In this document: piece by piece, positions 1-9,096 of the stretch
How the letters are laid out: each line of letters begins with the position of its first letter
Position numbering within the stretch: the first letter of the stretch is position 1
Source: Draconibacterium orientale
GTDB lineage: Bacteria > Bacteroidota > Bacteroidia > Bacteroidales > Prolixibacteraceae
Direction of reading: 5' to 3'
DNA length: 64,000 nucleotides
NCBI RefSeq assembly: GCF_000626635.1
Contig: NZ_CP007451.1
Location: 310,001 to 374,000, forward strand
Notes under the pieces: generated by a model
Seen by the model: only the letters and a program-made list of their open reading frames with translations
The model's database searches: none
Told to the model about the DNA's origin: nothing
Position numbers and translations under genes: made by a program

Positions 1-2678
1 TTATCTAATGATTGGCTCAAGGCAACACCAAAGTGACAACGGAAATGATTTGGTTTAGAATCTTTTACAAAACTATCATAAGTGTGACCTGCTACTGAAA
101 CTGTCCTGAGTCCGATATTTTCAGAAAGTATGGTAATTAGTTTTTGTAGTTTGTTTTTAACAGTAATATTCCACAAGCCATTATGGTCAACCATTGCATT
201 GGAGAATTCATCTAACATGGATTGAAAGTTCCCCGAGGCTGAATAAATTAATACATTCTCCCAATAAGATTTATCCTTTATGGCATATTTATCAACTACA
301 GCAATGTTCTCAGATACATTAAAAAACTTTCTGAAGCTATCTGCAATTTGAAATGCCCCGAAAAATGAAATGTAATCAATATCTTTCTCCAACCTGGAAA
401 ATGAATTCAACAGCCGATAAGAGCAAATTGCAGGAGATGAAATTGTAAGGTATGCCAATTTTTGTGCGATGTCAGCAGGTGGCTGTCCAAGCCTTAATTG
501 AATTAATGTATTTCTTATTGCATTTTCAGGTCTAACACCACGAGCTAATTCCCAGGCTGGAATAAATTTTGGTCTTTCAGCAAATAAAATTTCTGTAAAT
601 ACTTTCTTGTAATATTCACTGGCAACTGACACTTCTGAATCACCTTTTAACCAATCCCAATTATATTCACTTTCGCATTGCTTGATGTGATTTATTTGCT
701 CCAAATTATTCTTTCTGTCGAGCAGAAGCATATAAATCAATGCCCACCGGTCATCATTCTTTTTATTGGGTTCAGAAATGAATTCCTTGACTGAGATTCC
801 GCTAATTAAAGATTTTATTTGTGTGGTAAGGGTAGAAATTAGGTTGGTTAGGTTGGTAGTTTTAATAGCAGGTTTCCAAAGATTACTAAGTGTAATGCAC
901 GGATAAAGTAAGGCATAACTTGAAAGTGTACTATAATTATTTCTTTCAATTCTGAATCTTAATCGTGCTTTTGGATTTCTCTCTGAACCTGTTTGAAAAT
1001 ATTTTCTTTCGCTTCTGTCATCAGCATTATTAATGGCACTTTCGTCACCAATTGTTAGTCTTTCGCATTCATAAGATGAAAGTGCTGCTATCATCTTTGG
1101 AACCATTATCCAGGAAGAAAATACCAAACATTTCGAAAACAGTTCATTTCCTGCAAATGGTGCTTCAAAATCGTAATATGGCAATGAGGGTGGTATCCAA
1201 AGTAAATCGCTTCCACCGTTATATAGTGAGTCATTTAAAAGATAGGCCAGTTTTGCATTAGGACTTCCAATTTTTTGGTATTCGTCCATTTTTGAAACAG
1301 GAAGGAATGAGCCACTATTCTTTTTTAAAGCAGATTTTAGTTCACCGTTCCCTTTTTCTATTTCCTTTTGTGCAATTTTTTGAAGTTGGTAACCTTCCAT
1401 AAATGAAAAGGGGAATGCAGATGATTTACAATATTCAATGGGACTGTTTACATTACTAAGTTTTAATGCAACAGAATCAGCAGAAATAAAACTTAGGATA
1501 TCATCTTGGTTTATCCACAGAATATCTGATTTTGATGGTTGCAACATCGTATTTCTGTCGTCTGAAACCGTTATACGCTCAGTTCTTGCAATTACATCTT
1601 TAAGAAGCCTTTCAACCTTATTCTTTTCATTTCTTATAAAGTCCCAGTTCCCTTGCTGCAAATGAATTAACGAGTTGGAGTAAACTTTCCATGCTTCTTC
1701 AAACTGCTTTCTTTTGATTACATCGTTTAATAAGAAATCAACAATGAATTTAAATTCTTCAAAGTGGCTTTCACCTTCATCTTCTTCTGACTGCATCACA
1801 TACATTTTATATGGGGTTGCAGACAGCAGTAAAATTTTTATTTTATCATTAGTAAACAGACTTTCAGTAATAAGTTTTACATCGTTATCTTCATCCAAAT
1901 CAATTAAATATTTAAACCTTTGGAATTCATCCATGATAATTAAATCAGGCTGTAAATAGGACACGCAAATTGATGCAAGTAACCTTCTTAAACTACCAAT
2001 CAATCTCCTATAATCGGCAAATTCCTTTTTGCCAAATCTGTCTTCGCAGACTTTAAATAATGCCCAATACATGTCAGTTGTTGGGTCTAACTTTTGATTG
2101 AATTTCGCAACAATTTCGTCTCTCAACTGGGTTTCAACAAAGTTTACCCACCATTCCCAGTTTTCGTCCTTGACATCCAACTGAAAAATCCTTTTTAGCT
2201 TCCGTTTATATGGACGAAAATCTGGATGTTTTCTTAGGATATGATAAATTATCGCCCTTTCCTTTACGATTCCGCCACCCCTTGAGATATTGAATGAAGT
2301 ATTGGGAGATAATGCTATAATATCTAAAAATGATTTTCCATCATGGTTTATGTTTGTGACTGCCAAATCATTAATTCGATGAATTTGTGAAAGCGAATGT
2401 TTTTTTTCACGTTCAATATTCAATCTACTTATATTCTGATTTGCAATGCTTTGATTAGAGCATATATAAATGACCTTTAACTGATTTAATTCAATTGATT
2501 TGTGATAATCGTAGAACTTGTGAATGATTCCCCGGGCAACTAATGTTTTACCCAATCCAACTTCGTCAGCAATCAAAAAGCGATTACATGGATTTTCTGA
2601 ATCAGTAAATCTTTGAAATACATAATCTACTGTAGCTATTTGAAAATCTTTTAACTGACTATGAGGATTTGATGTCAT
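1..2678 (-). CDS. DEAD/SNF2-like helicase of the defence island, 3' part cut by the window edge
   Basis: The reading frame is open from an ATG at 2678 to the left edge, giving 892 codons with no stop; a TAA directly precedes the ATG, so this start is well placed. Residues about 38-45 form an ATP-binding motif (DEVGLGKT), residues about 250-253 a DEFQ Walker B box, and an LSATP motif III follows near 285. This is the pattern of superfamily 2 helicases of the SNF2/Rad54-like type; the helicase C-terminal motifs should lie beyond or near the edge and I did not locate them. The ATG overlaps the stop of the preceding frame in an ATGA arrangement, so it is translationally coupled to the PLD gene and is probably the last or next-to-last gene of the DUF1156/DUF499 operon. 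It likely translocates on phage or modified DNA, but that is inferred from context. Confidence 0.85.
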   Translation of the reverse strand, partial: MTSNPHSQLKDFQIATVDYVFQRFTDSENPCNRFLIADEVGLGKTLVARGIIHKFYDYHKSIELNQLKVIYICSNQSIANQNISRLNIEREKKHSLSQIHRINDLAVTNINHDGKSFLDIIALSPNTSFNISRGGGIVKERAIIYHILRKHPDFRPYKRKLKRIFQLDVKDENWEWWVNFVETQLRDEIVAKFNQKLDPTTDMYWALFKVCEDRFGKKEFADYRRLIGSLRRLLASICVSYLQPDLIIMDEFQRFKYLIDLDEDNDVKLITESLFTNDKIKILLLSATPYKMYVMQSEEDEGESHFEEFKFIVDFLLNDVIKRKQFEEAWKVYSNSLIHLQQGNWDFIRNEKNKVERLLKDVIARTERITVSDDRNTMLQPSKSDILWINQDDILSFISADSVALKLSNVNSPIEYCKSSAFPFSFMEGYQLQKIAQKEIEKGNGELKSALKKNSGSFLPVSKMDEYQKIGSPNAKLAYLLNDSLYNGGSDLLWIPPSLPYYDFEAPFAGNELFSKCLVFSSWIMVPKMIAALSSYECERLTIGDESAINNADDRSERKYFQTGSERNPKARLRFRIERNNYSTLSSYALLYPCITLSNLWKPAIKTTNLTNLISTLTTQIKSLISGISVKEFISEPNKKNDDRWALIYMLLLDRKNNLEQINHIKQCESEYNWDWLKGDSEVSVASEYYKKVFTEILFAERPKFIPAWELARGVRPENAIRNTLIQLRLGQPPADIAQKLAYLTISSPAICSYRLLNSFSRLEKDIDYISFFGAFQIADSFRKFFNVSENIAVVDKYAIKDKSYWENVLIYSASGNFQSMLDEFSNAMVDHNGLWNITVKNKLQKLITILSENIGLRTVSVAGHTYDSFVKDSKPNHFRCHFGVALSQSLD

Positions 2679-2779
2679 TTATCTTTTAGTTTTATTTCTT
2701 CGAAAATTCTCCACAGAGTTTTAAAATCCTCTGGGATAATTGATTCTTCCCCATTTCCTTCTTCGCTTAATTTATCCAT
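2675..2779 (-). CDS. 34-codon frame: probable frameshifted C-terminus of the PLD protein
   Basis: An ATG at 2779 opens 34 codons that end in a TGA overlapping the helicase ATG. The frame overlaps the end of the PLD gene by 8 bases. Reading the same frame upstream gives sensible sequence (KTISREPEKLTEIK) back to about 2828, where it joins naturally to the PLD frame after ENMLK if one base is removed from the AAAAG stretch at 2825-2829. I therefore think these codons are the true C-terminus of the PLD protein, separated by one extra base. The alternative is a genuine tiny coupled gene. Confidence 0.5.
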   Translation of the reverse strand: MDKLSEEGNGEESIIPEDFKTLWRIFEEIKLKDK

Positions 2780-4496
2780 CACAGTTTTTATCTCTGTCAA
2801 TTTCTCCGGTTCTCGTGAAATGGTCTTTTAGCATATTTTCATAGATGGGTTCTTCACGTGCCATGTAATCTCCAAGACCATGTCCTTTGTAAGGTTTTCC
2901 GTTTATTCCATTGAAAGTATGTTCCTCGTCCCAATAATTCTCTGCCAACAGGAAACGAATGTATTTAAAGAAGTTTGCAGTATTTGAGATAATGTCTTTA
3001 AAAATCCTTGAACTTCTCGATTCGGGTAAATTATTAATTTGAATTTTTAGAACAAAACGTAGGGCAACCATGGTTCCCTTTATTCTTAATTCAATTATTA
3101 GAAAACAGGATAAATCTATTTCAGCAATATTGTAAACTGTCCATTGAGTTTTATCTCCTAATTTTAGCTCTTGACTTTGTTCTTTGTTATTAAGTAAATA
3201 TGCCGTTGCTTCTACTTTTGCATTTAAAGTTAGGTTGGCCAGGTCACAAACAAATTCGATTGAAAAGTTTGAGTCTTCCTGTTTATTTGCATTTGCTGTA
3301 ATTATTGAATTGACAATATCTACTTTAAGGTTCTGCAAAACTTCTTCCTGACTGTTCAATTCCTCTTGTTGTTCTGAAAGCGGTTCAGAAGGAGTATAAA
3401 GTTGGAATACATTCAAATCCTCATTCACCAATTCTTTAAATAATGCATCGGGGCCAATTTTTGAATTCTTCCCTTTTAGTTGAATCATAAATTCCACGTT
3501 ACGATGCATGGCTCTTTCACTGCAATTTGCTGAACCTAATAGCAAAACTGCATCCCATCCTAATTTGCAAGAATAGACTTTAGCATGCAAGTCTTGTAAT
3601 TGGGCGGAAATGTTTTCATCTGTATCAGATTCAATTTTTTCTTCACCTTCAACAAATTCATTTACCAAATGATAGACTGAAAAATCCCCTAAATACTGCT
3701 GATTTATCTTGTTTAATTCATATTCTCTGCTAAATAGTTTTGCCTTATTAATTGAATACTTTTTCGCTATATCCAAACCACTATTGGTGAGAAAGGGACT
3801 GATAATAAGCATATCATCATAAAACTGATTATTAAAAAGTACGTTCTTTTTATAACCAGGGAAACCTGAAGGTTCAAAAGTGAAACTTTCGAATTCGTTG
3901 GAGTTTAACTGAAAGTTTGTTTTTCCTAAATCCGAGATAAAGTCTTCAAACCAATCGGCTTCTTCATAGGTTCCCAAATATTTAATAAAATCAATAAGTG
4001 GCTTTGTATTACCGTAATTTCTTTGTCTTTCTTCTATAAAATTTCCATCCAACTGAAATGCAACATCCCAGCTACGGTCGAATGTTAAATTCCGACTTAA
4101 AACAATCACCCTGAATTTTATGTCGCCTAAGTTATTCTTGTACTTAATAACCCAAACTTTTGGATGGAATGAATGTCGGTGACTTGGTGGAACCTGAACA
4201 ATACATGGTTCAATAAAACTGTAGAGCCGGTGTTGGTTATCGGGTACGGAAATCTGACCTTTTTGACAAAAGACTTTTATGGTATCACTTGCTCTCCGAA
4301 TGGAATCTAAAACTTGAACTATGTCTTGTTTTAAATCGAGTTCTAACGAATGTGAAAAATATAATGCAACCGGAATAGAAATTAGCGCATCCAGGTTAAT
4401 TGAATAACTTGTTGCTATTGCATTTTCCAGATAATATCCTTCTGGTGGCATTAGCAAACTTCCATAATCTAATCTGTCTTTACTGGGTTGTAACAT
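2772..4496 (-). CDS. Phospholipase D-like protein with two HxK motifs
   Basis: This 574-residue protein has two PLD half-sites. The first is HPK at residues 111-113, followed by a strand and SRN; the second is HAK at 304-306, followed by LLLGSANCSERA. Such proteins form a bilobed phosphodiesterase site and in defence systems are usually nucleases; DISARM carries one as DrmC. The middle and C-terminal parts are not recognised. The start overlaps the DUF6361 gene by 17 bases and the end overlaps the next frame, which is tight operon packing. The last residues after ENMLK (DHFTRTGEID...) look out of frame: a one-base insertion at about 2825-2829 would explain both this odd tail and the adjacent 34-codon frame. 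Family assignment is firm; nuclease activity is inferred. Confidence 0.85.
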   Translation of the reverse strand: MLQPSKDRLDYGSLLMPPEGYYLENAIATSYSINLDALISIPVALYFSHSLELDLKQDIVQVLDSIRRASDTIKVFCQKGQISVPDNQHRLYSFIEPCIVQVPPSHRHSFHPKVWVIKYKNNLGDIKFRVIVLSRNLTFDRSWDVAFQLDGNFIEERQRNYGNTKPLIDFIKYLGTYEEADWFEDFISDLGKTNFQLNSNEFESFTFEPSGFPGYKKNVLFNNQFYDDMLIISPFLTNSGLDIAKKYSINKAKLFSREYELNKINQQYLGDFSVYHLVNEFVEGEEKIESDTDENISAQLQDLHAKVYSCKLGWDAVLLLGSANCSERAMHRNVEFMIQLKGKNSKIGPDALFKELVNEDLNVFQLYTPSEPLSEQQEELNSQEEVLQNLKVDIVNSIITANANKQEDSNFSIEFVCDLANLTLNAKVEATAYLLNNKEQSQELKLGDKTQWTVYNIAEIDLSCFLIIELRIKGTMVALRFVLKIQINNLPESRSSRIFKDIISNTANFFKYIRFLLAENYWDEEHTFNGINGKPYKGHGLGDYMAREEPIYENMLKDHFTRTGEIDRDKNCDG

Positions 4497-5724
4497 TATT
4501 TGCTATTCCGTTATAAATGTCATTTAAATAAGTTTTTACAGTATTCCATCTGTAGGTTAGATATGAAACAGAACCATCCTGGTAAATGGAAATACCCGTA
4601 TTATTTTCCTGCTTTTGGGCAATTGCTTTATCACTAAGTCTGGCTCTGCGTAATCCTTTTAATCGTAATTCTCTATTTTTCAACATCAGGTCAGCCTCAG
4701 TCTGATTGTAATAATCAGCTTTGACAAATTCAATCCATTGTTCAACGAATCTTCTTGTTGATTGCTTTATGTATGGGCAATATCCCCAAAGTACTTTTGT
4801 TTGCCAATCATTCCAATTAAAACGTTGCATCTCGTCCCAATAATTTTCCCAAACGAGTTGCAATTGATTTGTATTCCCATTTTCCCTGTTTGACTGAATC
4901 AGTAGATTATACCGAATCAAAGCACCCTGCATAATTGAATTAAAGTCAATGGCAACTTTTATAATTTTTTGTAAATCATCAGGAAGATTAGGAACAGAAA
5001 GAAAATCATCAATACCCGAAAAATCCTTTGCATCCTCTAAACAATCTGTAAGTGCAAAGGCAAATAAAGTTTGACTATTGCTTCGGACTATGCTTTCATT
5101 TAAAAATTTAGCTTCATCGTTTGATAGCTCAATGGAAAGGTTTTCTTTCCAATCTTTGGGTGGTCTTGGAACCGATGCCCACAATTTATGCTGGTAGAGA
5201 TGATTCGCATCTTTATCATCTCCAGGAACATTCCCAGTTGCATCTGCCAGTTGATTTTTTGTTTTTTGTTCCTTTTGGAAGTAATATTTTTGATTTTTTA
5301 TGTAATCGCTTAAAGAACCATGAAATCTAAGAATGTCGTAAATTCTTAATCCATTCCAATAAATTGATGAAGGTTTCCGCTTTGGATTTGAATTCAGTAA
5401 AGTTTCGCCAATGATTCTGCTTTTTGTTGGTGAGTTCTTTTTTAACGTTTTTACAAAATGAATTTCTGATTGCTCCAGTTCTGACTGAAACCGGTCAAGT
5501 CTTCCTTTTTTTTCGATATCCTGAATTATCCAGGGAATCAGCAGGAAATATTTTGCCCTCGTTTGGATTGTAGAAGTTCCTGGAAATAACAAATCACTCA
5601 AAGCATCCCGGATTGTTCCCAAACCAAGTTCGTCAATAACACCTTGTTCTTTGAACATATCCATCACTAACATTACTTTGTTGTGATGTGCTTTTGAAAA
5701 ATCTATCCATCCAATCTGAGCCAT
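4480..5724 (-). CDS. DUF6361 family protein
   Basis: This 414-residue protein begins with MAQIGWIDFS and has an early segment (GLGTIRDALSDLLFPGTS followed by RAKYFLLIPW) that I associate with DUF6361, a family of unknown biochemical function that co-occurs with PLD proteins and helicases in defence loci. No catalytic motif, signal peptide or membrane segment is evident. The composition is mixed alpha with many aromatic residues. It lies between the DUF499 ATPase (67 bases upstream) and the PLD gene (17-base overlap), so it is almost certainly co-translated with the PLD protein. The family name is from memory; the operon placement is visible. Confidence 0.75.
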   Translation of the reverse strand: MAQIGWIDFSKAHHNKVMLVMDMFKEQGVIDELGLGTIRDALSDLLFPGTSTIQTRAKYFLLIPWIIQDIEKKGRLDRFQSELEQSEIHFVKTLKKNSPTKSRIIGETLLNSNPKRKPSSIYWNGLRIYDILRFHGSLSDYIKNQKYYFQKEQKTKNQLADATGNVPGDDKDANHLYQHKLWASVPRPPKDWKENLSIELSNDEAKFLNESIVRSNSQTLFAFALTDCLEDAKDFSGIDDFLSVPNLPDDLQKIIKVAIDFNSIMQGALIRYNLLIQSNRENGNTNQLQLVWENYWDEMQRFNWNDWQTKVLWGYCPYIKQSTRRFVEQWIEFVKADYYNQTEADLMLKNRELRLKGLRRARLSDKAIAQKQENNTGISIYQDGSVSYLTYRWNTVKTYLNDIYNGIANNVTTQ

Positions 5725-5791
5725 TTGTTCAACTTACTTGTTTGGATTTTGTTATTGGTTCTATCAGGTAATTTGATATGTATTAAAAGAT

Positions 5792-8700
5792 TTATTCTTC
5801 CTCGAAATTTAATCCCAATTGTTTAGCTGCTTCTTTTGCCGATTTGTACTGTTGTTTACTTTCATCAATCGGACTGCTTTCGGATGATTTTATTTTGAAT
5901 TTTACTTCTATATCGATTTTATTCCCACTCATAGCAAAAGGGGTAATAAAATAGTTAAATAGCTCCGTATAACGTTCAAGCGGTACTTTCCCTGAAACAG
6001 TTATTGATGAAAATCTTTTTACATCCGCATCATTGGCACTACCGGTATTTGTGCTACCATCAGGTTCGTTTACTACTGGTGGTGTTGAATTTCCACCCCC
6101 TGGGGTGTCACTACCAGTGGTAGGTTGTGTGTCCGGTTTTGGAACATCTGGTGCAGGTTTTAAACTTTTCTCTACCATCCAATAGGTACTGTCCATAATA
6201 TCAAAAAATGGTATGTTCTCCTGGAAGTAATATTTAGTGAAAGTATTACCGTCACCGGTAGCAACACAAAATTCACCATTCATACAATACCGCAGGATAC
6301 TTTTAGCAATGGCTGGACTTCCGGTAATCATCGGTTTATCATCAAAACGAAGGAATGCGTCATAAACATCTTTTGCTTTAATGGATTGTTCCGTTGTAGG
6401 AAGGAGATTATTTTTCCTAAGTGTACTTAATCCAACAGCATCAAGTAACCATTCTTCTTCTTTCAATGCTGAAATAACGTTATCGTTAATCTGGTAATCT
6501 AATCGGTCTTTAAACTGCTTAATCAATAATCTCTCAGCACCATTCTTCACTGAATACTTCACAACTATTGAATAAGCGGTTACAATTGAAGAATCGGACT
6601 GTTTGCTGGCATCATCGATTCGCTTTTTAATATCAATTTTTTGGTCATTCGTTAATTGTGAAACATATTCGCTACTGATTTTTTGACAAGCCAGATAGTT
6701 TTTAATTTCATCATTCAGCTTCCCAATTCCCAGTTCAGAACACACCAAATAAAGCATTGTGTTTCTGTAAATTCGTTCGCTGTTTCCTTTCTTTGTGGCC
6801 AGCTTTTCAATAACTGGTTTAGTCTTTCCGTTTACCTCGTTTGGATTTGCGAGATATTTCGGACTAAGTATAACCAGTGTTGGTTTCATCTGTTCAGGGA
6901 TATCTTCTGAAGGATTTACGAGCGTATTAAATAGCTGAACCATTTTAGCTTTTTCTGTTACCCTGCGAAGGATTTCAGCCGTAATATCTGGCGCCTTTAC
7001 ATCCCCCTTTGCCTGATTAATGAGGATGTTGATATTTGGTGTAGTATCAAACCAATATCTTTTTTGACCAGTAGTGCTATAATACAGATAATGAGCATTT
7101 TCTTCCATCCTATCCAATGCTCCGTTGATGTCGTTGTGATTAAAACTCTCTGGTTTTAACATGCACAACTTAATTTCATCAATACCAACTCCTTTGTTCT
7201 GTCCTTTTGAACCGAAGGTACCTAATAAAACAGTGGCAGCTATACCCTGTGAAACGTTATGTTTCCCCAGTTCCTTAATTTCTGAATCAATTCGAAACGC
7301 ATTGGAAGATGAACCCGATACATCAGCACTAATGACAGAATCCCAACTGGGGCCATTCAGTATCGTAATTTGACTGGTAAGGGCTTCTACATTCGCCATA
7401 ACAACATCAGAGGTATGGATAAGAAATTGACTACCTGCCAAGGATGATTGCCTTTTCCATAGGTCTGAGACAATCGAAGCAAGGATACGTAAAACACCAC
7501 GAGTACGCTGGAAGTATGGATTGCTGGCCCAACGAAGGCGGAACATATCAATCAGTTCAGGATGGAAAGGATATGATTTCCGTAAACGTTCCTTATACTC
7601 TGATTTAACAGCATAACTTGGAATTTCTGAAAATAAGGATTGATACAAATGTGCATATGATGCAACCACCTTCTCAATTTCAGCGCTGTCTCCCAATTCT
7701 TCAAAAAGTCGTCTACGAACTACTTCAAAAATTTCATCATCTTCAACTGGTTTCAGATTTGCACCAACTCGGATGATACGATTCTCCAAAGCTGAAAGAA
7801 TTTGTGAAGAAACAGGTGATGCAGCTAATTCCTGTGCACTGGCAGGTAATGTTGCAATCATTACACAATTATCCGTTCCTGAAACCGACTCAGTTAGTTC
7901 CTGCATAAAACTAACGGTCTGGTCGCTTAAATTCGATGATTCAATTTTAACCGCAGATGCACTTACACAATAGTCTGCCAACTCGTCAATAAGTATCAAA
8001 GCTGGCTTGCATTTTTGCAATACTGACTTAAATAAACCTTTCGGTGCAGTTCTTTTTTCATCGTTTTCCCGAATAATTTCGTAAGCACTTTTTCCACCTA
8101 ATTGGTATGCCAGTTCTCCCCACAGCGTTCTGATGTGTACATCATCTACTTTCCTTCCCTGGATAGGGTCGTTGGTGGTGTTGGTGAAAACCGCAATTTT
8201 GGCTGTATCAAAAGTTGGTTCACCTGTAATAGCCAGCAAGTCTTTTGTATATTCACTTTGAGTCGCCTTTTTACCCCACTTCGCCAAATGGTAAAGAGAT
8301 ATAAGTGTGTGTGTTTTACCACCTCCAAAACCAGTTTGCAGACTGATAACACGATTATCGGTATCTGCGCCACCATTTAATCCTTTAATAACCCTTTTGG
8401 CAATATTTGATAAACCAGCAGTAAAATAGGTTTTTGAAAAGAACACTACAGGATTGGTATAAATCTCTCTACCATAACCCAAAGCAACTTCTGCAAGGTT
8501 TGCTGCAAATACAGATTCATCGAGCCGACCTTGCTTAATATCCAAATGGGGAGTAACAACTTTAAACCAGGGCAATTTACCTGAATACGTAATTTGTGGT
8601 TCAGAAACCTTTGGTTCTGCAACTTTAGCTTTCCCTTCCTGTAGATTCTGCAAAATAGTCTCCAATTCGTCCATTTTCAATGCACGGGCAATGTTTCGCA

Positions 8701-9082
8701 TGCTAATGAATGTTTCCAAAAACTCGTCTACCGAAATTTCCTGGAAATGAGCCAGCTTATTTCGTGTTTCGTAAATCGTTTCGAAACGTGTGGCTAATTT
8801 ATTTGTATCCTTTTCAAAGTCTTTTTTAAGCAAATCTTTATACTTCAACGAAAAAGCCTTTAAATAAGGATAATCAATCAATGCTTCAGGTGGAGTACCT
8901 GCCTTGATACCCATATTCCAGTTATCCTGTTGGTTGGGATATAATGATTCTACAAACCAGGCCGGCCATTTGTCACCTGCCTCTGCCATTAATAATTCAA
9001 CCACATAGGGTCGAAACCCTTCAATAAAAAGTCCAAAGGCTTTATATAAATTATCCGATTGGTGTTTTTGTATTGTATTCAT
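5792..9082 (-). CDS. DUF499 ATPase with N-terminal Swt1-like HEPN domain
   Basis: This 1096-residue protein opens with an all-alpha region (about residues 1-150) carrying RNKLAH at 107-112. That matches the RN-x3-H signature of HEPN domains, here of the Swt1-like type. A P-loop follows (GFGGGKTHTL, 251-260), with a Walker B-like strand later (ALILIDELADYC). This is the DUF499 P-loop ATPase architecture known from defence islands. Near the C-terminus there is a Pro/Gly/Thr/Ser-rich linker and then a small domain ending in KQLGLNFEEE. The gene starts 14 bases after the methyltransferase stop, so the two are surely one operon. HEPN domains are often RNases, which raises the idea of an RNA-cutting effector under ATPase control. 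That role is inferred; the domain calls are confident. Confidence 0.88.
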   Translation of the reverse strand: MNTIQKHQSDNLYKAFGLFIEGFRPYVVELLMAEAGDKWPAWFVESLYPNQQDNWNMGIKAGTPPEALIDYPYLKAFSLKYKDLLKKDFEKDTNKLATRFETIYETRNKLAHFQEISVDEFLETFISMRNIARALKMDELETILQNLQEGKAKVAEPKVSEPQITYSGKLPWFKVVTPHLDIKQGRLDESVFAANLAEVALGYGREIYTNPVVFFSKTYFTAGLSNIAKRVIKGLNGGADTDNRVISLQTGFGGGKTHTLISLYHLAKWGKKATQSEYTKDLLAITGEPTFDTAKIAVFTNTTNDPIQGRKVDDVHIRTLWGELAYQLGGKSAYEIIRENDEKRTAPKGLFKSVLQKCKPALILIDELADYCVSASAVKIESSNLSDQTVSFMQELTESVSGTDNCVMIATLPASAQELAASPVSSQILSALENRIIRVGANLKPVEDDEIFEVVRRRLFEELGDSAEIEKVVASYAHLYQSLFSEIPSYAVKSEYKERLRKSYPFHPELIDMFRLRWASNPYFQRTRGVLRILASIVSDLWKRQSSLAGSQFLIHTSDVVMANVEALTSQITILNGPSWDSVISADVSGSSSNAFRIDSEIKELGKHNVSQGIAATVLLGTFGSKGQNKGVGIDEIKLCMLKPESFNHNDINGALDRMEENAHYLYYSTTGQKRYWFDTTPNINILINQAKGDVKAPDITAEILRRVTEKAKMVQLFNTLVNPSEDIPEQMKPTLVILSPKYLANPNEVNGKTKPVIEKLATKKGNSERIYRNTMLYLVCSELGIGKLNDEIKNYLACQKISSEYVSQLTNDQKIDIKKRIDDASKQSDSSIVTAYSIVVKYSVKNGAERLLIKQFKDRLDYQINDNVISALKEEEWLLDAVGLSTLRKNNLLPTTEQSIKAKDVYDAFLRFDDKPMITGSPAIAKSILRYCMNGEFCVATGDGNTFTKYYFQENIPFFDIMDSTYWMVEKSLKPAPDVPKPDTQPTTGSDTPGGGNSTPPVVNEPDGSTNTGSANDADVKRFSSITVSGKVPLERYTELFNYFITPFAMSGNKIDIEVKFKIKSSESSPIDESKQQYKSAKEAAKQLGLNFEEE

Positions 9083-9096
9083 TTCCTATTGATTAG

